Notes: generated by a model from the letters alone, not told the origin. A DNA stretch of 55,025 nt from an uncultured Fibrobacter sp. (GCA_934691725.1 CAKUTF010000016.1:1-55025), one strand, 5' to 3'. Shown: positions 7,801 through 17,533, counted from the first letter of the stretch. A program made the numbers and translations.

Positions 7801-8530
7801 GAGGAGAGCGGGATGTTGTCAGAGCTTAGAGCTGAGATTTTAGAGCCGAGCAAATAGTTGATAGTGGATAAATCAGGAAACAGGAATCAGGAATCAGGAT
7901 TCAGGAAACAATGGTCAGAGCCTAGTCGATAGTGGATAGTTGAAAGGAAATAGGACTCAGAAAGCAGAAGTTTGAGACCAAGCTGTAAAGTCTCATACAA
8001 ATCTGGCTTCAGCATGTGAAAAAGCTCGCTCCACAGACCAATTCCTTATCCCGCATTCCTAATTCCTCATTTTCTTAACCGTTCTCTTCAAAGGCCCTTG
8101 TCCCGCTTGACTCTTCCCAAAAGCCTAGACGTCTGCAGACTATTCCCTAATCCCTCGTCCCTAATCCCGAAACTTAAATGTACACAGTTCTGATTACTGC
8201 CCACTGTCCACTATTTCTAAGCGCTAAGTTCTCTCAACTAAGCTCTGGATAGCTCGACAAGCTCGCTAACCTGTCAAATTCCATTCCTTAAAGGGGATTC
8301 CCCGGTCAAGCCGGGGAATGACATCGTAGTAAACATGGGAATGACAGCGCACAGAAACAGTTCGCTTGAAAACCCCGCATCCCGTGTCTCGCTTCCCAAA
8401 AGCCTCGAGGTCCGCATTACTGGCCACTGACTTCTGACCACTGCCCACTGAACTTAGACGTCCGCGGACTATTCCCTCATCCCTAGTCCCTAAGCTTAGC
8501 GTCCGCAGACTAATCCCTAGATGTCCGCTC
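7801..8530. repeat. Largest mosaic repeat cluster, tracts with 7-base period
   Basis: About 700 bases without a gene between the divergent rubrerythrin and gltX promoters. From 7854 to 7909 the sequence can be cut into eight successive 7-mers (ATAGTTG, ATAGTGG, ATAAATC, AGGAAAC, AGGAATC and so on). Further tracts with the same period occur near 8048-8080 (ATTCCTA type), 8145-8175 (AATCCCT type), 8190-8215 and 8415-8450 (CCACTG type). The hairpin with arms ATTCCCCGG / CCGGGGAAT is at 8297-8319. CCGCGGACTA/GACGTCC words separate the tracts. Confidence 0.85.
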
Positions 8531-8642
8531 GGCAAAAAATCTGTCAAATTTTGACAAAAAAGAAAAACTTTACAATCAGGCGGTGGCGGAAAATCTATTT
8601 TTGGTTCGGAATTTTGAAGGAAAATTTTATCCGAGGTTTGAC

Positions 8643-10112
8643 ATGCTTCCATCCACACGCAAGGTCCGCGTACGTTTTGCCCCGAGTCCCACAGGCTATC
8701 TGCATGTCGGCGGTGCGCGTACGGCGATTTACAATTACTTTTTTGCCAAGGCGACCGGCGGAACTTTTTATCTGCGAATTGAGGATACTGACCGCAAGCG
8801 TTACAACGAAGACGCTCTCAAGGATTTGATGCGCGACCTGAAATGGCTGGGCTTGAACTGGGACGAAGGCCCCGGCAACGAAGGCGACTGCGGACCGTAT
8901 TTCCAGAGTGAACGTCTCGACATCTACCATCGCGAAATTCAAAAGCTCTTGGAAGCGGGACTTGCCTATTACTGTTTCTGCTCCGAAGAACGCCTGAACG
9001 AAATTCGTGCCGAACAGAAGAAGACGGGTGTCGCGGAAACGGGCTACGACCGCCACTGTCGAAATATTCCGCGAGAAGAGGCGGAACGCCGGATTGCCGC
9101 CGGAGAAAAGGCCGTGATTCGCTTCAAGATTCCGGAAAGCGGTGTGACGGGGTTTGACGATCTTGTCCGCGGGCACATCGAATACAAGAATGAACTCTTG
9201 GACGATCTGGTTCTCATCAAGCGCGACGGCTACCCGACTTATCATTTTGCAAGCGTTGTCGATGACCATCTGATGGGGACGACCCACGTCTTGCGCGGTG
9301 ACGAATGGATCAGTTCGACCCCGAAGCACGTGCTGCTCTACAAGGCTTTCGGTTGGGAGGCTCCCGTCTGGTGCCATCTCCCCGTGATTCTCGATTCGAA
9401 GAACGGCGGCAAGCTTTCCAAGCGCAACGGGGCGGCTTCTGTCGGGGAATTCCGCGAACTGGGATATCTGCCGGAAACGCTCGTGAACTATCTCGCGCTT
9501 TTGGGCTGGAACCCCGGCGACGACCGCGAAGTGATGACTCTCGACGAAATGATCGGGGCGTTCAAGCTCGAGAACATCCATCCGACGGCGGTGAAGTTCG
9601 ACATGAAAAAATTGCAGTGGATGAACATGCAGCACATCCATACGACGCCGAACGAAACGCTTCTCGCCGAGATGAAAAGCGGTCTTGAAAAGCTGGGAAT
9701 CCCGGTGGAAAACGAACCGGCGGAACGCTTGAACGAGATTGTGGAACTTTTGAAACCGCGTGCACATTTCCTGAAAGACCTCGCGGAAATGTCCGTGTAT
9801 TTCTTCAAGGCGCCGACTTCTTACGACGAAAAGGGAATGCGCAAACAATGGGGTCCCGGAAGCCGAGAAATCGCCCATGCCGTCCGCGAAATGCTCGCTG
9901 CGGTGGAGCCTTTCAAGACTGCGGAAATCGAAAAGGGTTTTCTTGCCTTGGCGGAAAGACGCGGTTGCAAGCTCGGCGATCTGGTCGGAGCGGTCCGTCT
10001 CGCTGTCTCCGGTGTGACTGCCGGTCCGGGCCTGTGGGAACTTTTCGAAGTCGTCGGAAAGGACGAGACGCTCCGCCGGATAGACATTGCGGAACCTTTG
10101 ATGCAAGCCTAA
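8643..10112 (+). CDS. gltX: Glutamyl-tRNA synthetase
   Basis: A 489-residue class I aminoacyl-tRNA synthetase that charges tRNA-Glu. The ATP-binding HIGH-type motif is in RFAPSPTGYLHVGGARTA (residues about 9-26), and the KMSKS equivalent is KLSKRNG near 257-263. EDTDRKRYNE and GDEWISSTPKH are typical GluRS blocks. I choose the ATG at 8643, preceded by GAGG; the frame is open to a GTG at 8583 that would add 20 residues absent from the family. It heads a run of co-directional genes; the next starts 1 base after its stop. Confidence 0.96.
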   Translation: MLPSTRKVRVRFAPSPTGYLHVGGARTAIYNYFFAKATGGTFYLRIEDTDRKRYNEDALKDLMRDLKWLGLNWDEGPGNEGDCGPYFQSERLDIYHREIQKLLEAGLAYYCFCSEERLNEIRAEQKKTGVAETGYDRHCRNIPREEAERRIAAGEKAVIRFKIPESGVTGFDDLVRGHIEYKNELLDDLVLIKRDGYPTYHFASVVDDHLMGTTHVLRGDEWISSTPKHVLLYKAFGWEAPVWCHLPVILDSKNGGKLSKRNGAASVGEFRELGYLPETLVNYLALLGWNPGDDREVMTLDEMIGAFKLENIHPTAVKFDMKKLQWMNMQHIHTTPNETLLAEMKSGLEKLGIPVENEPAERLNEIVELLKPRAHFLKDLAEMSVYFFKAPTSYDEKGMRKQWGPGSREIAHAVREMLAAVEPFKTAEIEKGFLALAERRGCKLGDLVGAVRLAVSGVTAGPGLWELFEVVGKDETLRRIDIAEPLMQA

Positions 10113-10113
10113 A

Positions 10114-11361
10114 ATGCTCAAGACTTGGACGCATAAGATTTTGGACAGGACGCTCTACTGCAAGGAATGCCGAGCGATAACTCGACACGATGTCCTTGCG
10201 AAAGAGGCGTTTTCGGTCCATTGTGCGGTGCGTCCGGGAATTCCCCTTGTCTGTAAATGCTCGGTTTGCGGCTCGTTCTTCGTCGCTTTTTCAGAGGAAA
10301 TGTTTTTTGGGCGTCCTGCGGATGGTTCCGAATATGCCAAGCTTTTGAGCCAGAACCGGCTCGCTCCGAACGACTGGGTCTATATCGACGGCAAGGATTC
10401 CCCGGGCCGGGTAAAGGCTCTCTATACGACGCAGACGGAAGATGTTGTTGAACTGAGCTTTGGCGGCAACCGCCTTGAAAAATTTTCCCGTCCGCTGATG
10501 ACAAGCTTTAACGAAAATGCTCCGATGGGATTTCGCCTGCTGCCAGCCCAATGCGGAGTCGCGCTTTTGGGCGATCCGGTGTACCATGTCCTTCGAAAGG
10601 CTTTCGGCTCGGTCGTTGGGAGGGTGGCGGACCGCGGCGAAGAAAAGCTCGTGGTGCAGCTGGAAAACGGAAAAATCCTTTTCATCACGCTTCCGCCGGA
10701 AAAACAGTTCGCTTCGGACGCCCTGCAGAAAGAAAGGCTTTCCAATCGGATTACGGAGCTTTTCCCTGCTCTTCTCGGACATTTGAAGTGGGACGTGGTC
10801 CATGCGGTCGCCTATGTTTATGGGGCGGTGGGACGCTTTCCCGACAAGAAAAAAGTTCTCGATGCGGTGTGCCAGATGCGCGGATTCCGTGGAATCATCG
10901 ACCTTGTCCGGGTGCAGACTGCGGAGCTTGTGCCGGATGAGAATTTGCGGTCGCAAATCGTTAAAATTTTGGACGAGAAAAATTCGCCGCTTTTTAACGG
11001 CGAAGTCGAAGTAGAGAATGGCGACGCGACGGTAAAGGCCCTTTATTTTGCGGAAAGCGATCTGTCGAAAATCAAGGAACGCATCGGAGAAATTGTTGGA
11101 ATCCGCAATTTGGCATTTGAATTAAAAGCGGTGCCCGAGCCTTCGGCTCAAATGAAGTCTCTGGCGGAAAAGCTTTCCCTTGCGCTGAAATTGAACAGTT
11201 GCCTTTCGAAATGCCGCTTACAGGTAATCCCTCTAGCGGACGAAATCATCGTGAAGTGCGAGCCTTCGGGCCTCATTCAAAAAAAATTGTTGAACAGGAT
11301 CGTTGACCGTGTGATGAAAGGGAAGGACATCCCGACGCATCTTTGCATGGGAAATGGATAA
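10114..11361 (+). CDS. Zinc-ribbon protein with tandem BON-like domains
   Basis: A 415-residue protein without signal peptide or membrane segment, not recognised as a named family. The N terminus has a zinc-ribbon-like C16xxC19 ... C49xxC52 pair. The middle holds two BON-like modules: about 235-275 (DVVHAVAYVYGAVGRFPDKKKVLDAV...GIIDLVRV) and about 285-345 (EVEVENGDATVKALYFAES...GIRNLAFELKAV). A possible third lies at the C terminus (LQVIPLADEIIVKCEP). BON domains usually bind phospholipid or act near membranes, so a zinc ribbon with cytoplasmic BON repeats is unusual. The start abuts gltX, implying shared transcription. Confidence 0.7.
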   Translation: MLKTWTHKILDRTLYCKECRAITRHDVLAKEAFSVHCAVRPGIPLVCKCSVCGSFFVAFSEEMFFGRPADGSEYAKLLSQNRLAPNDWVYIDGKDSPGRVKALYTTQTEDVVELSFGGNRLEKFSRPLMTSFNENAPMGFRLLPAQCGVALLGDPVYHVLRKAFGSVVGRVADRGEEKLVVQLENGKILFITLPPEKQFASDALQKERLSNRITELFPALLGHLKWDVVHAVAYVYGAVGRFPDKKKVLDAVCQMRGFRGIIDLVRVQTAELVPDENLRSQIVKILDEKNSPLFNGEVEVENGDATVKALYFAESDLSKIKERIGEIVGIRNLAFELKAVPEPSAQMKSLAEKLSLALKLNSCLSKCRLQVIPLADEIIVKCEPSGLIQKKLLNRIVDRVMKGKDIPTHLCMGNG

Positions 11362-11375
11362 AGAAGGAGAATGGA

Positions 11376-12344
11376 ATGTCGAAATCAACTTATGAAAAAT
11401 TGACACAGCTGAAAATGCGCTTAAGTCCTCCCAACAAGCCGGCAACGCTCAAGGAACTCGCGGATTACATGGGGCGCGACCAGCGCACAATCTACCGCTA
11501 CATCGAAACGCTGGAATCGGAAAATTGCGGGCTGAAACAAGAGAAGAAGACGAAAAAATTCTTTATCCAGGCTTCGTCGGTGAAACGTCCCGAGGCGATC
11601 ATTCGCGGTCTCAAGTCGGCGCAAAAGGTTCTCGACAGCGTGGGAACGACCGCTCACGGCAAAAACGTCAAGAAGGCGATTGAATATCTCTGTGGCGACG
11701 AAGTCGCGGATTCCGAGACGATGAGCCATGCGATGAGCGTCGATAACGACTTTATCGTCGATCTGGGACCTTTTTCGGAATACAGCGAGAACCTGAGTTT
11801 CCGGGAAGCGGAGATAGACAAGATGCTCGAAGCGATTAAGTCGCGGGCGAAACTTTTCATCACGTATGTTCCGGCGAAGGACTTGGCTCAGGAAGAAAAG
11901 CTCGAAGTCTGCCCGCTGAAGCTCGTTTTGCGGATCGATACGCTTTATCTGATTGCCCTGTCGGAAAATGTCGTCAAGTTCTTTGCGGTGCGCCGCATCA
12001 AGAATTTCCGCCGGACCGGAGGATTCTTCCCGCCTGTCGATTTCGACTACAAGAATCTTTACCGCAACTGTTTTGGAAAGTTTAGCGGGGCCGCGTTTGA
12101 AAAAATCAAGCTCGTGATGGAAATCAAGTCGTCGTGGCTCGCGGCGCAGTTCCGCGAAGCGCACTTCAACCCGCCTGTAAAAATTCGGAAGCAGGAACCG
12201 ATGACGGTCGAACTTTCCATCTACGACACGCCCGATTTCGAGGGCTGGCTTCTGAGCGTCCTTCCCGACGTGAAGATTCTCGAACCGGAATCCCTGAAGG
12301 ATAATCTGCGGAAAAAGTTGAAAGAATCGGTCAAGGCGTTATGA
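11376..12344 (+). CDS. WYL-domain transcriptional regulator
   Basis: A 322-residue DNA-binding regulator. An N-terminal helix-turn-helix (TLKELADYMGRDQRTIYRYIETLE, about 26-48) is followed by a WYL domain around residues 150-230 (LFITYVPAKDLAQEEKLEVCPLKLVLRIDTLYLIALSE...FAVRRIKNF) and a C-terminal WCX-like part. WYL domains sense ligands such as nucleic acids or nucleotides. AAGGAG precedes the ATG at 11376. Its stop overlaps the queA start by four bases (ATGA), so the two are translationally coupled. No target operator was recognised. Confidence 0.88.
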   Translation: MSKSTYEKLTQLKMRLSPPNKPATLKELADYMGRDQRTIYRYIETLESENCGLKQEKKTKKFFIQASSVKRPEAIIRGLKSAQKVLDSVGTTAHGKNVKKAIEYLCGDEVADSETMSHAMSVDNDFIVDLGPFSEYSENLSFREAEIDKMLEAIKSRAKLFITYVPAKDLAQEEKLEVCPLKLVLRIDTLYLIALSENVVKFFAVRRIKNFRRTGGFFPPVDFDYKNLYRNCFGKFSGAAFEKIKLVMEIKSSWLAAQFREAHFNPPVKIRKQEPMTVELSIYDTPDFEGWLLSVLPDVKILEPESLKDNLRKKLKESVKAL

Positions 12345-13390
12345 TTTCGAACCATCTTTCCGATTACGCGTTTGAATTTCCGAAGGAGCTTATCGCGACG
12401 CGTTCTCCGGGCAAGGGCAAGACAAAAATTCTTCACTGCCCCAAGGACGGAAAAGGCCCGCTAGAAATTGTCCCCGCTCCGAAAATCGTCGAGTACTTTC
12501 GGCCTGGCGACTGCATTGTCGTGAACAATACGAAGGTGATTCCCGCGCGGCTTTTCGGACGGACGGCTCACGGCGGCGAAGTGGAAGTTCTCCTGGTGCA
12601 GGCGCTCTTTCCGGATGCTTCGGGAAAGGCCCGGTGGGAATCCTGGGGGCGTCCCGGCAAGGCGTTTCGGGTCGGGCGCGAGCTGGAAATCGCCGGAATC
12701 AGAACGACTGTCGAACAAATCAACCCGGACGGAGCGAGAATCTTGCGGTTTGACGTTAGTCCCGTGGAACTGGAATCCGTGATGAATCGCCAGGGGCACG
12801 TTCCGCTGCCGCCGTATATCGATAGGCCCGACGACGAAGAAGACAAAATCGCCTACCAGACGATTTTCGCCAAGTATTCGGGCGCGGTCGCGGCTCCGAC
12901 GGCAAGCCTCCACTTCAACGAACAGATGATGACGGACTTGAAAGCGAAAGGCGTAAAAGTCGCCGAAGTCACGCTGCATGTCGGACCGGGAACGTTCCAG
13001 AACATTTCCGAGGAAGATTTTCGCCTGCACAAGATGCACGGGGAGCATTACGAGCTCACGGAGGAAAACGCGGAAATCATCAACGCGGCGAAAAAGTCGG
13101 GCGGTCGCATCGTTCCCATCGGCACGACGAGCACACGCGTCATCGAGACCATCGCGAAAGACGACGGGACGCTTGTCCCGCAGACAGGCGTTACGCACGC
13201 TTTCTTCTATCCGGGATACCGCTACAAGATCGCCGACGGTCTTCTCACCAATTTTCACTGGCCAAAAAGTTCCCTGATTTTATTGGTCGCAGCTTTTTAC
13301 GGTCGCGAGAATACGCTTTGCGCCTATCGGTATGCGGTGGAGCACGGACTTCACCTGTTCAGCTATGGCGACGGGATGCTGATTCTCTGA
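12341..13390 (+). CDS. queA: S-adenosylmethionine:tRNA ribosyltransferase-isomerase
   Basis: A 349-residue enzyme that transfers and isomerises the ribosyl moiety of S-adenosylmethionine onto 7-aminomethyl-7-deazaguanine at tRNA position 34, giving epoxyqueuosine. Family blocks: SDYAFEFPKELIATRSP at the N terminus, GDCIVVNNTKVIPARLFG, GHVPLPPYIDRPDDEEDKIAYQT, VGPGTFQNI, and LLTNFHWPKSSLILLVAAFYG at the C terminus. Length is normal. It is coupled to the WYL regulator by an ATGA overlap. Confidence 0.95.
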   Translation: MISNHLSDYAFEFPKELIATRSPGKGKTKILHCPKDGKGPLEIVPAPKIVEYFRPGDCIVVNNTKVIPARLFGRTAHGGEVEVLLVQALFPDASGKARWESWGRPGKAFRVGRELEIAGIRTTVEQINPDGARILRFDVSPVELESVMNRQGHVPLPPYIDRPDDEEDKIAYQTIFAKYSGAVAAPTASLHFNEQMMTDLKAKGVKVAEVTLHVGPGTFQNISEEDFRLHKMHGEHYELTEENAEIINAAKKSGGRIVPIGTTSTRVIETIAKDDGTLVPQTGVTHAFFYPGYRYKIADGLLTNFHWPKSSLILLVAAFYGRENTLCAYRYAVEHGLHLFSYGDGMLIL

Positions 13391-13413
13391 GCGTACAAAT
13401 TAACGGTAATCAA

Positions 13414-15846
13414 ATGGCAAAACAACCGCTTTACTTCACAATCCACGGTCACTTCTACCAGCCGCCTCGTGAAAACCCCTGGACAGGCGAAATCGAAAAC
13501 CAGCCGAGCGCATCGCCTTTCCACGATTGGAACGACCGGATCGCTGCGCAGTGCTACAGCCCGAATTCCGCAAGCCGGATTCTTTCGGGTTCCGGGCGGA
13601 TTCAGGATATCGTGAACAATTACGAATACATGAGCTTTAACATGGGCCCGACCCTTATCGGCTGGATTCGGACGCATTTGCCGGAAACCTATCGACGGAT
13701 CCAGGAGGCCGACGCGAAAAGCGTCGAGCGTCTCGGACACGGAAACGCCATTGCGCAGGTGTATAACCATATCATCATGCCGCTCGCTTCAAAAGAGGAC
13801 AGGATTACGCAAATCCGCTGGGGCATCCGCGATTTCGAAACGCATTTCGGGAGAAAGCCGGAGGCGATGTGGCTTGCCGAGACCGCCATCAACATGGACG
13901 TCATCGTCGATTTGATTCGTGAAGGAATTCAATTTACGATTCTTTCGCCGACTCAGGCTGAAAGCTTCCGACCGCTCGCTGGCGGGGACTGGAAACCGTG
14001 CGAAAATACGGATATCGACACGACGCGCCCTTACCGGATTTTTCCGGTCGATGCCGAGGGCAAGAAAATTTGTGACGGCTACCTGGATGTTTTCTTCTAC
14101 AACCCGTGGCTTTCGAGCGCAGTCGGGTTTGAACATCTCTTGCGTGACGCGAACATTTTTGGCAAGCGGATTCAGGACGCTTTCGACCCGAACCGCGAAG
14201 ACGCCCAGCTGGTGAGCATCGGAACGGACGGAGAATCTTACGGGCACCACGAACCGTTTGGCGACATGTGCGCGGCGTGGCTCTTCAACCGTTACGCTCC
14301 GGAGCACGAAATGGTCCCGGTGAACTTTGGCTGGTTCCGCGAACATTTCCCGCCTCGCTTCGAAGTGAAGCTCAAGAACGTCTATTCCGAAGGCTGCGCC
14401 TGGAGTTGTGCCCATGGAGTCGGGCGCTGGTATCGGGATTGCGGTTGTTCGACAGGCGGCGGCCCGGGTTGGAACCAGAAATGGCGCACGCCGCTTCGCG
14501 ATGCGATGAACTTCCTCAAGAAATTTGCGGACGAAGTCTATCTGCGCGAATTGGAAAAGATTTCAAAAATCGATCCGTGGGAAGCGCGGAACCGCTATAT
14601 CGATGTTTTGGTGAAGCCCGAGGAAACGGAGCGCAAGGAAAAGTTCCTCGCCGAAATCCTCAAGAATCCGGAAGACAAAAAGCAGCGGTCAAACGCGATT
14701 CGCCTGCTCGAAATCCAGAAATTCTGCCTGTTTTCGTTTACGAGCTGCGGCTGGTTCTTCAACGACATCGAAGGCCTTGAACCTGTCCAGAACATGCGCT
14801 ACGCGGAACGCGCGATGGAGCTTTTCAGGCCGTTTTTGCCCGATTATCATCCGCTGCGCGACCAGTTCATGAGCATTCTCGGACGGGCGACTTCCAATGA
14901 ACACCATTGGAACGGCGCCGAGGTCTTTGTCCGCTATGCGGTGCCCGAAATGCCTGTCGCCCTCAAGCTGCTTGCGGAGCGTGCCGTTGTCCTGCACATG
15001 GGGCTTGACCGCTATGAAGATTCTTCGAAGCTCGATCTGCGAATCGAAGCGAAAGTCGTCGGTTCGAGAAAGCGGGAAACCGTTGTCCATGCGGTATTCG
15101 ACGATGCGGATATTGGCGATCGGACCGAAGCGACGGTTCTTGTCCTGACCGACAATATGGGGCGCGTTACCGTCGCCACGTTCAGCGGGTTTGACGAAAA
15201 GAGCCTTCCGTTTGTGGATGACTCGAACCTTTCTTTTGATGCGCTGAAGGAGCTTTTCCCGACCGCCTACGTCATCCGCTTGCGGCATCTGATGAGCGAT
15301 TCTCTTCGCCATATCAACCAGCTTTTGACGAAGTCCCGCTTGGAAGAAGTCACTCACGCGTTTGACGGCTTTGCGCTTTCCCACGGGCTCACCATCGATT
15401 CGCTCGCCGATTCCGACCACACGCTGACCGATACGATGCGCAAGGTCCTGAGCCTCGAAATAAACGCGAAGATTCACGAAATGGCGCTACAGTATCTGAA
15501 GGCGCACGACCCGAAACTTTTGGAAGATACGCACAAGCTAATCGACGAAGCGGTCGAACTCCAGACGAATTTCTCGTTTGGCGGCACGGGCCGGATGTTT
15601 TACCGAAAGCTTTCCGAGCTTATCGAAAAGGCTTCCTGCGAATACGACGAAAACGTGATTTCGCACATCACGGGGCTTATCTCGATGGCGGGCTGGCTCC
15701 AGCTGAATATCGACAAGACGTCGCTCGAAAACCAGGCGTTTGCCGCATACCGGAAGTACATCGCGGACACGGAAAATCCGCAGAACCGCGCACTTCTTCC
15801 GATGTTCGACTGGCTAAATTTTGAACGCCGCTCCAAGGATCGTTAA
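13414..15846 (+). CDS. GH57-type glycoside hydrolase with DUF3536
   Basis: An 810-residue cytoplasmic protein with no signal peptide. It opens with FTIHGHFYQPPRENPWTGEI (residues about 8-27), the characteristic start of DUF3536-containing GH57 proteins. It also has FNMGPTLIGWI, NAIAQVYNHIIMPLA and SIGTDGESYGHHE, matching the GH57 beta/alpha barrel. The C-terminal half, beyond about residue 430, is the alpha-helical DUF3536 region. GH57 members act on alpha-glucans; a role in glycogen handling would suit Fibrobacter, but the substrate is not shown by sequence. An in-frame ATG at 13318 overlaps queA and was not used. cysS follows by 20 bases. Confidence 0.88.
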   Translation: MAKQPLYFTIHGHFYQPPRENPWTGEIENQPSASPFHDWNDRIAAQCYSPNSASRILSGSGRIQDIVNNYEYMSFNMGPTLIGWIRTHLPETYRRIQEADAKSVERLGHGNAIAQVYNHIIMPLASKEDRITQIRWGIRDFETHFGRKPEAMWLAETAINMDVIVDLIREGIQFTILSPTQAESFRPLAGGDWKPCENTDIDTTRPYRIFPVDAEGKKICDGYLDVFFYNPWLSSAVGFEHLLRDANIFGKRIQDAFDPNREDAQLVSIGTDGESYGHHEPFGDMCAAWLFNRYAPEHEMVPVNFGWFREHFPPRFEVKLKNVYSEGCAWSCAHGVGRWYRDCGCSTGGGPGWNQKWRTPLRDAMNFLKKFADEVYLRELEKISKIDPWEARNRYIDVLVKPEETERKEKFLAEILKNPEDKKQRSNAIRLLEIQKFCLFSFTSCGWFFNDIEGLEPVQNMRYAERAMELFRPFLPDYHPLRDQFMSILGRATSNEHHWNGAEVFVRYAVPEMPVALKLLAERAVVLHMGLDRYEDSSKLDLRIEAKVVGSRKRETVVHAVFDDADIGDRTEATVLVLTDNMGRVTVATFSGFDEKSLPFVDDSNLSFDALKELFPTAYVIRLRHLMSDSLRHINQLLTKSRLEEVTHAFDGFALSHGLTIDSLADSDHTLTDTMRKVLSLEINAKIHEMALQYLKAHDPKLLEDTHKLIDEAVELQTNFSFGGTGRMFYRKLSELIEKASCEYDENVISHITGLISMAGWLQLNIDKTSLENQAFAAYRKYIADTENPQNRALLPMFDWLNFERRSKDR

Positions 15847-15866
15847 ATTTTTCAAGGGTAGGTATT

Positions 15867-17279
15867 ATGTCTCTTCTCTTTTACAACACGGCATCCCGAA
15901 AAAAGGAACCGTTCAGCCTTCTTCCCGGAAACGATACGGTCAAGATGTATTGCTGCGGACCTACGGTCTATCACTATGCGCACATCGGAAACCTGCGCAC
16001 GTATATTTTCGAAGATACGCTCTGCCGGACGCTGGAATATTATGGGTACAAATTAAACCACATCGTGAACATCACCGATGTCGGGCATCTCACGAGCGAC
16101 GGCGATACCGGTGACGACAAGATGGAAAAAGGCGCTCTCCGCGAAGGAAAATCCGTGTGGGATATCGCGAAGTTCTACATGGACGCGTTCTTCCGGGATT
16201 GGCACGCCTTGAACATCCAGGAACCGACGAAATGGGTCCGCGCAACGGATCACATCCAGGAACAGATCGACTTGGTAAAGGTCCTCGAAGAAAAGGGCTA
16301 TACCTACCGGACGTCCGATGGCATTTATTTTGACAGTCTCAAGTTCCCGCGCTATGCGGACTTTGCTCGTCTGGACGTGGAAAATCTGCGCCAGGGTTCC
16401 CGAATCGATATGGGTGAAAAGCGCGCTCCGACGGATTTTGCGCTCTGGAAGTTCAGTCCCAAGGACAAGCACCGTCTCATGGAATGGGACAGCCCGTGGG
16501 GCGTGGGATTTCCCGGCTGGCACATCGAATGCTCCGCGATGGCGATGAAGTATAACGGACCGACGCTCGATATTCACTGCGGCGGAACGGACCATATCCG
16601 CGTCCACCACACAAATGAAATCGCCCAGAGCGAGTGTGCGACGGGAAAGCCTTTTAGCCGTTTCTGGATGCACGGTGAATTCTTGCGTCTCGACGGGGCC
16701 AAGATGAGCAAGAGTTCCGGTGAGTTTTTGACGGTCGATGTGCTGAAGGACAAAGGTTATAATCCGCTGGACTACCGCCTTTTTGCGCTCACCAGCCATT
16801 ACAGGAACTATCTGAATTTCAGCTTTGAATCGCTCGACAGCGCACGGGAAGCTCTCAAGAGCCTGCACAAGAAAACGGATCCGCTGATAGGAAAGGCAAC
16901 GGCAATCGAAACGGATGCGGCGAAGAAGTGGCGCGAGGAATTCAAGACCGCGATCGGCGACGATTTGAACATGCCGCGTGCGCTTGGCATTCTGAACAGC
17001 GTCCTCAAAACGGATCTTTCCGAAGGCGAAAAATCCGCGCTGGTTCTGGATTTTGACCGGGTTCTCGGATTAAAGCTCGACGAACCGCGCAAGGAATTTG
17101 CGAAAAAAACGGACCCGAATGCCGCAGACGACTCGGAAATCGAATCGCTCGTTGCACAGCGTTCCGAAGCCCGCAAGGCGAAAAACTGGGCGGAAAGCGA
17201 CCGCATTCGCGATCTGCTCAAGGAAAAAGGCATCGAAATCAAGGACGGCCCACAGGGAACGACCTGGAGCCGCAAGTAG
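15867..17279 (+). CDS. cysS: Cysteinyl-tRNA synthetase
   Basis: A 470-residue class I synthetase that charges tRNA-Cys. The HIGH motif is HIGNLRTY (39-46) following the zinc ligand C30 in CCGPTVYHYA. The other zinc-site block is GWHIECSAMA, and KMSKSSGEF lies near 279-287. The C-terminal anticodon-binding part ends in RDLLKEKGIEIKDGPQGTTW. AGG precedes the ATG. It is the last gene of the gltX-to-cysS run and is followed by a strong terminator. Confidence 0.96.
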   Translation: MSLLFYNTASRKKEPFSLLPGNDTVKMYCCGPTVYHYAHIGNLRTYIFEDTLCRTLEYYGYKLNHIVNITDVGHLTSDGDTGDDKMEKGALREGKSVWDIAKFYMDAFFRDWHALNIQEPTKWVRATDHIQEQIDLVKVLEEKGYTYRTSDGIYFDSLKFPRYADFARLDVENLRQGSRIDMGEKRAPTDFALWKFSPKDKHRLMEWDSPWGVGFPGWHIECSAMAMKYNGPTLDIHCGGTDHIRVHHTNEIAQSECATGKPFSRFWMHGEFLRLDGAKMSKSSGEFLTVDVLKDKGYNPLDYRLFALTSHYRNYLNFSFESLDSAREALKSLHKKTDPLIGKATAIETDAAKKWREEFKTAIGDDLNMPRALGILNSVLKTDLSEGEKSALVLDFDRVLGLKLDEPRKEFAKKTDPNAADDSEIESLVAQRSEARKAKNWAESDRIRDLLKEKGIEIKDGPQGTTWSRK

Positions 17280-17305
17280 TTTTTCGCAGGTTCAAAATTT
17301 TGCCA

Positions 17306-17338
17306 AAGCCTCGGACTTTTAGGTTCGGGGCTTTTTTT
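17306..17338 (+). terminator. Terminator after cysS
   Basis: An 11-base-pair stem (AAGCCTCGGAC / GTTCGGGGCTT, with wobbles) and a 6-base loop are followed by seven T. Confidence 0.85.
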
Positions 17339-17344
17339 ATCGTT

Positions 17345-17480
17345 GAGAGAAATTAGGAAAATAGTTGATAAAAATCAGAAGTCAGGAATCAGGATTCAGA
17401 AATCAGTGGATTGTAATTAGAAGGGATGCGGGACACGCTAAGCGGGACAAGGGATACGGTGGGCGGTCTGTAAAACGGAC
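17345..17480. repeat. Short mosaic repeat patch
   Basis: Non-coding stretch with the CAGGAATC/CAGGATTC 7-base-period tract (17372-17404) and a GGGATGCGGGACACG...GCGGGACAAGGGATACG tract. These are the same word families as the larger clusters. The rest, to 17599, contains the FISUMP terminator. Confidence 0.65.
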
Positions 17481-17533
17481 TGCAGTTCTGGAACGACCAA
17501 AGGGAGTGATGGCGTCCACCGCATTTTCGGATG

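Noticed and set aside
7854..7909. Heptamer tracts as a CRISPR array
   Set aside because: There are no 25-35-base direct repeats with unique spacers, and no cas genes in the window.
8595..10121. A 508-codon open frame antisense to gltX
   Set aside because: gltX is certain from its motifs; the antisense frame has no recognisable domain, no ribosome site, and results from the codon bias of the real gene.
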